From Myxococcota bacterium (GTDB taxonomy: Bacteria; Myxococcota; Polyangia; GCA-2747355; JAKLHH01), in assembly GCA_022710245.1 (NCBI GenBank), contig JAKLHH010000444.1:1-6505 (forward strand): a stretch of 6,505 nt of DNA, written 5' to 3'. Numbering within the stretch: position 1 is the stretch's first letter; every line of letters starts with the position of its first letter. A model generated the notes under the pieces. The model was not told the origin of the DNA. It did no database searches and saw nothing but the letters and a program-made list of their open reading frames with translations. Positions 5,256-6,505 of this stretch are shown here, one piece after another. Position numbers and translations under genes: made by a program.

Positions 5256-6505
5256 TGCGCTTCCACGTGGTCACGCTCTTCCCCGAGCTCTTCGCCTCCT
5301 CGCTCGCCACCTCGCTCCTCGGCAAGGCGGTGGAGTCGGGGCTGGTGCAGGTGGACTTCGTCGACCCGCGCGACTTCACCGAGGACCGCCACCGCACCGT
5401 CGACGACACGCCCTACGGCGGCGGCGATGGGATGGTGATGAAGCCGGAGCCGCTGGTGGCGGCGCTGGAGTCGATCGACGCCCGCCTCGGCGCGCGGCCG
5501 CACCGCGTCCTCCTCTGCCCGCAGGGCGAGCGGCTGCGCCAGCGCCACCTCGCGGAGCTCGCGGCGCAGCCCGAGGTGGTGCTCGTCTGCGGACGCTACG
5601 AGGGCTTCGACGAGCGCGTGCGCGGCTTCGTCGACCGCCAGCTCTCCCTCGGCGACTTCGTGCTCAACGGCGGCGAGGTGGCAGCGCTGGCGGTGATCGA
5701 CGGCGTCGCGCGCCTCGTCCCCGGCGTGATCGGCAACGCTGGCTCGCTCGCCGACGAGTCCCACGGCGACGGCCTCCTCGAGTACCCGCAGTACACGCGG
5801 CCGCGGAGCTTCCGCGGCAGCGAGGTGCCCGAGGTGCTCCTCGGCGGCGACCACGAGCAGATCCGGCGCTGGCGGCGGCAGCAGATGCTGCTGGGCACGC
5901 GCTCGCGTCGGCCCGACCTCTGGCGCGAGCACGCGCACACGCTCGAGGACCTGGCGCTGATCGCCGACGAGCCCGACCCGCTGGCGAGCCTGGCGACGCG
6001 GACCTACCTCGCGCTGCTCCACCACCCGGTCTACGACCGCGAGCGGCGCGTGGTGACGACCGCCATCACCAACCTCGACCTGCACGACCTGGCCCGCTCC
6101 TCGCGGACCTACGGCCTCGCCGGCTACTACGTGGTGACGCCGCTCGCGGCTCAGCAGGAGCTCGCCCGTCGCATCGTGCAGCACTGGCGGACGGGGCACG
6201 GCGCCAGCTTCAACAAGCGCCGGTCCGAGGCGCTCTCCCTGCTCGAGGTCGAGCCCGATCTCGACGCGGTGATCGCGCGCGTCGAGGAGCGGGAGGGGCG
6301 GCGTCCGGTGACGGTGGTGACCAGCGCCGCCGAGCGCCCCGGACAGCTCGGCCGGGAGGAGCTGCTGCGGAGGCTGCCCGAGGGCGCGCCGCTGCTGCTC
6401 CTCCTCGGCACCGGCTGGGGGCTGACCGAGGAGCTGGTCGCCCGGGCGGATCTCGCCCTGGCCCCGTTCCGCGGGCGCAGCGCCTACAACCACCTCTCGG
6501 TGCGC
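5255..6505 (+). CDS. trmD: tRNA (guanine-37-N1)-methyltransferase TrmD fused to a second SPOUT RNA-methyltransferase domain (partial)
   Basis: The frame runs 417 codons from ATG 5255 to the window edge without a stop. Residues 1 to about 235 are TrmD, which uses S-adenosylmethionine to make m1G37 in tRNAs and prevents frameshifting. Motifs are YGGGDGM (54-60), LCPQG (87-91), CGRYEGFDERV (112-122), SLGDFVLNGGE (131-141), Arg153 and GLLEYPQYTRP (173-183). Ungapped alignment to the E. coli enzyme as I remember it puts Glu168 where catalytic Asp169 sits, with Asp167 adjacent. From about residue 250 a second SPOUT domain begins (YLALLHHPVYD, 251-261), with TTAITNLDLHDLARSSRTYG (268-287), GLAGYYVVTPL (287-297), GTGWGL (385-390) and YNHLSVR (411-417). 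This resembles the SAM-dependent RNA-methyltransferase family Methyltrn_RNA_4 (TM1570-like), often a separate gene between trmD and rplS. Its RNA target is unknown to me. Only a short C-terminus should be missing. Confidence 0.93.
   Translation, partial: MRFHVVTLFPELFASSLATSLLGKAVESGLVQVDFVDPRDFTEDRHRTVDDTPYGGGDGMVMKPEPLVAALESIDARLGARPHRVLLCPQGERLRQRHLAELAAQPEVVLVCGRYEGFDERVRGFVDRQLSLGDFVLNGGEVAALAVIDGVARLVPGVIGNAGSLADESHGDGLLEYPQYTRPRSFRGSEVPEVLLGGDHEQIRRWRRQQMLLGTRSRRPDLWREHAHTLEDLALIADEPDPLASLATRTYLALLHHPVYDRERRVVTTAITNLDLHDLARSSRTYGLAGYYVVTPLAAQQELARRIVQHWRTGHGASFNKRRSEALSLLEVEPDLDAVIARVEEREGRRPVTVVTSAAERPGQLGREELLRRLPEGAPLLLLLGTGWGLTEELVARADLALAPFRGRSAYNHLSVR

Noticed and set aside
5033..6493. 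A 486-codon open frame on the minus strand opposite rimM and trmD
   Set aside because: It is antisense to two securely identified genes. The translation is Arg/Ala/Val/Glu/His-rich, as expected from mirroring GC-rich codons, and shows no recognisable domain.

Overview
The window is a G+C-rich (roughly 70% by eye) bacterial chromosomal segment with tightly packed genes and two divergent transcription units. The gene order rpsP - KH-domain gene - rimM - trmD, with an extra SPOUT RNA-methyltransferase domain attached to TrmD, together with the base composition and the style of the ABC permeases, suggests a myxobacterial or other former-deltaproteobacterial lineage. That placement is inference; no rRNA or other decisive marker is present.

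Left half (1-3374, minus strand): four genes read right to left as ATPase 1 (2430-3374), permease 1 (1570-2433), ATPase 2 (512-1573) and permease 2 (1-515, running off the left edge). They form one operon encoding two ATPase/permease pairs of ABC-2 type exporters. Every junction is a 4-base stop/start overlap (GTGA, GTGA, ATGA), with a strong Shine-Dalgarno embedded in the last codons of the upstream gene. Both ATPases keep all catalytic motifs. The substrate cannot be read from the sequence.

Middle (3375-3609): a 235-bp divergent intergenic region. It holds an AT-rich island with a likely promoter for the ABC operon and a degenerate 54-bp tandem repeat (about 2.7 copies) able to form imperfect hairpins. 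To its right is a 103-codon plus-strand gene for a small uncharacterised protein (3610-3921). Its stop codon lies inside a perfect TTGACA -35 element that probably starts the ribosomal-protein operon.

Right half (3918-6505, plus strand): promoter, about 90 nt of leader, then rpsP (ribosomal protein S16), a khpA-like KH RNA-binding protein, rimM (16S rRNA processing/30S maturation) and trmD (tRNA m1G37 methyltransferase). trmD overlaps rimM by one base and reads without a stop into a second SPOUT methyltransferase domain that runs off the right edge; rplS would be the expected next gene. This is the classical translation/30S-maturation operon. Its most distinctive features are the two-methyltransferase fusion and a Glu where the catalytic Asp of TrmD normally sits. 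I see no mobile element, CRISPR array, tRNA or rRNA gene, and no clearly new system; the most open items are the tandem repeat, the small protein and the fused methyltransferase.
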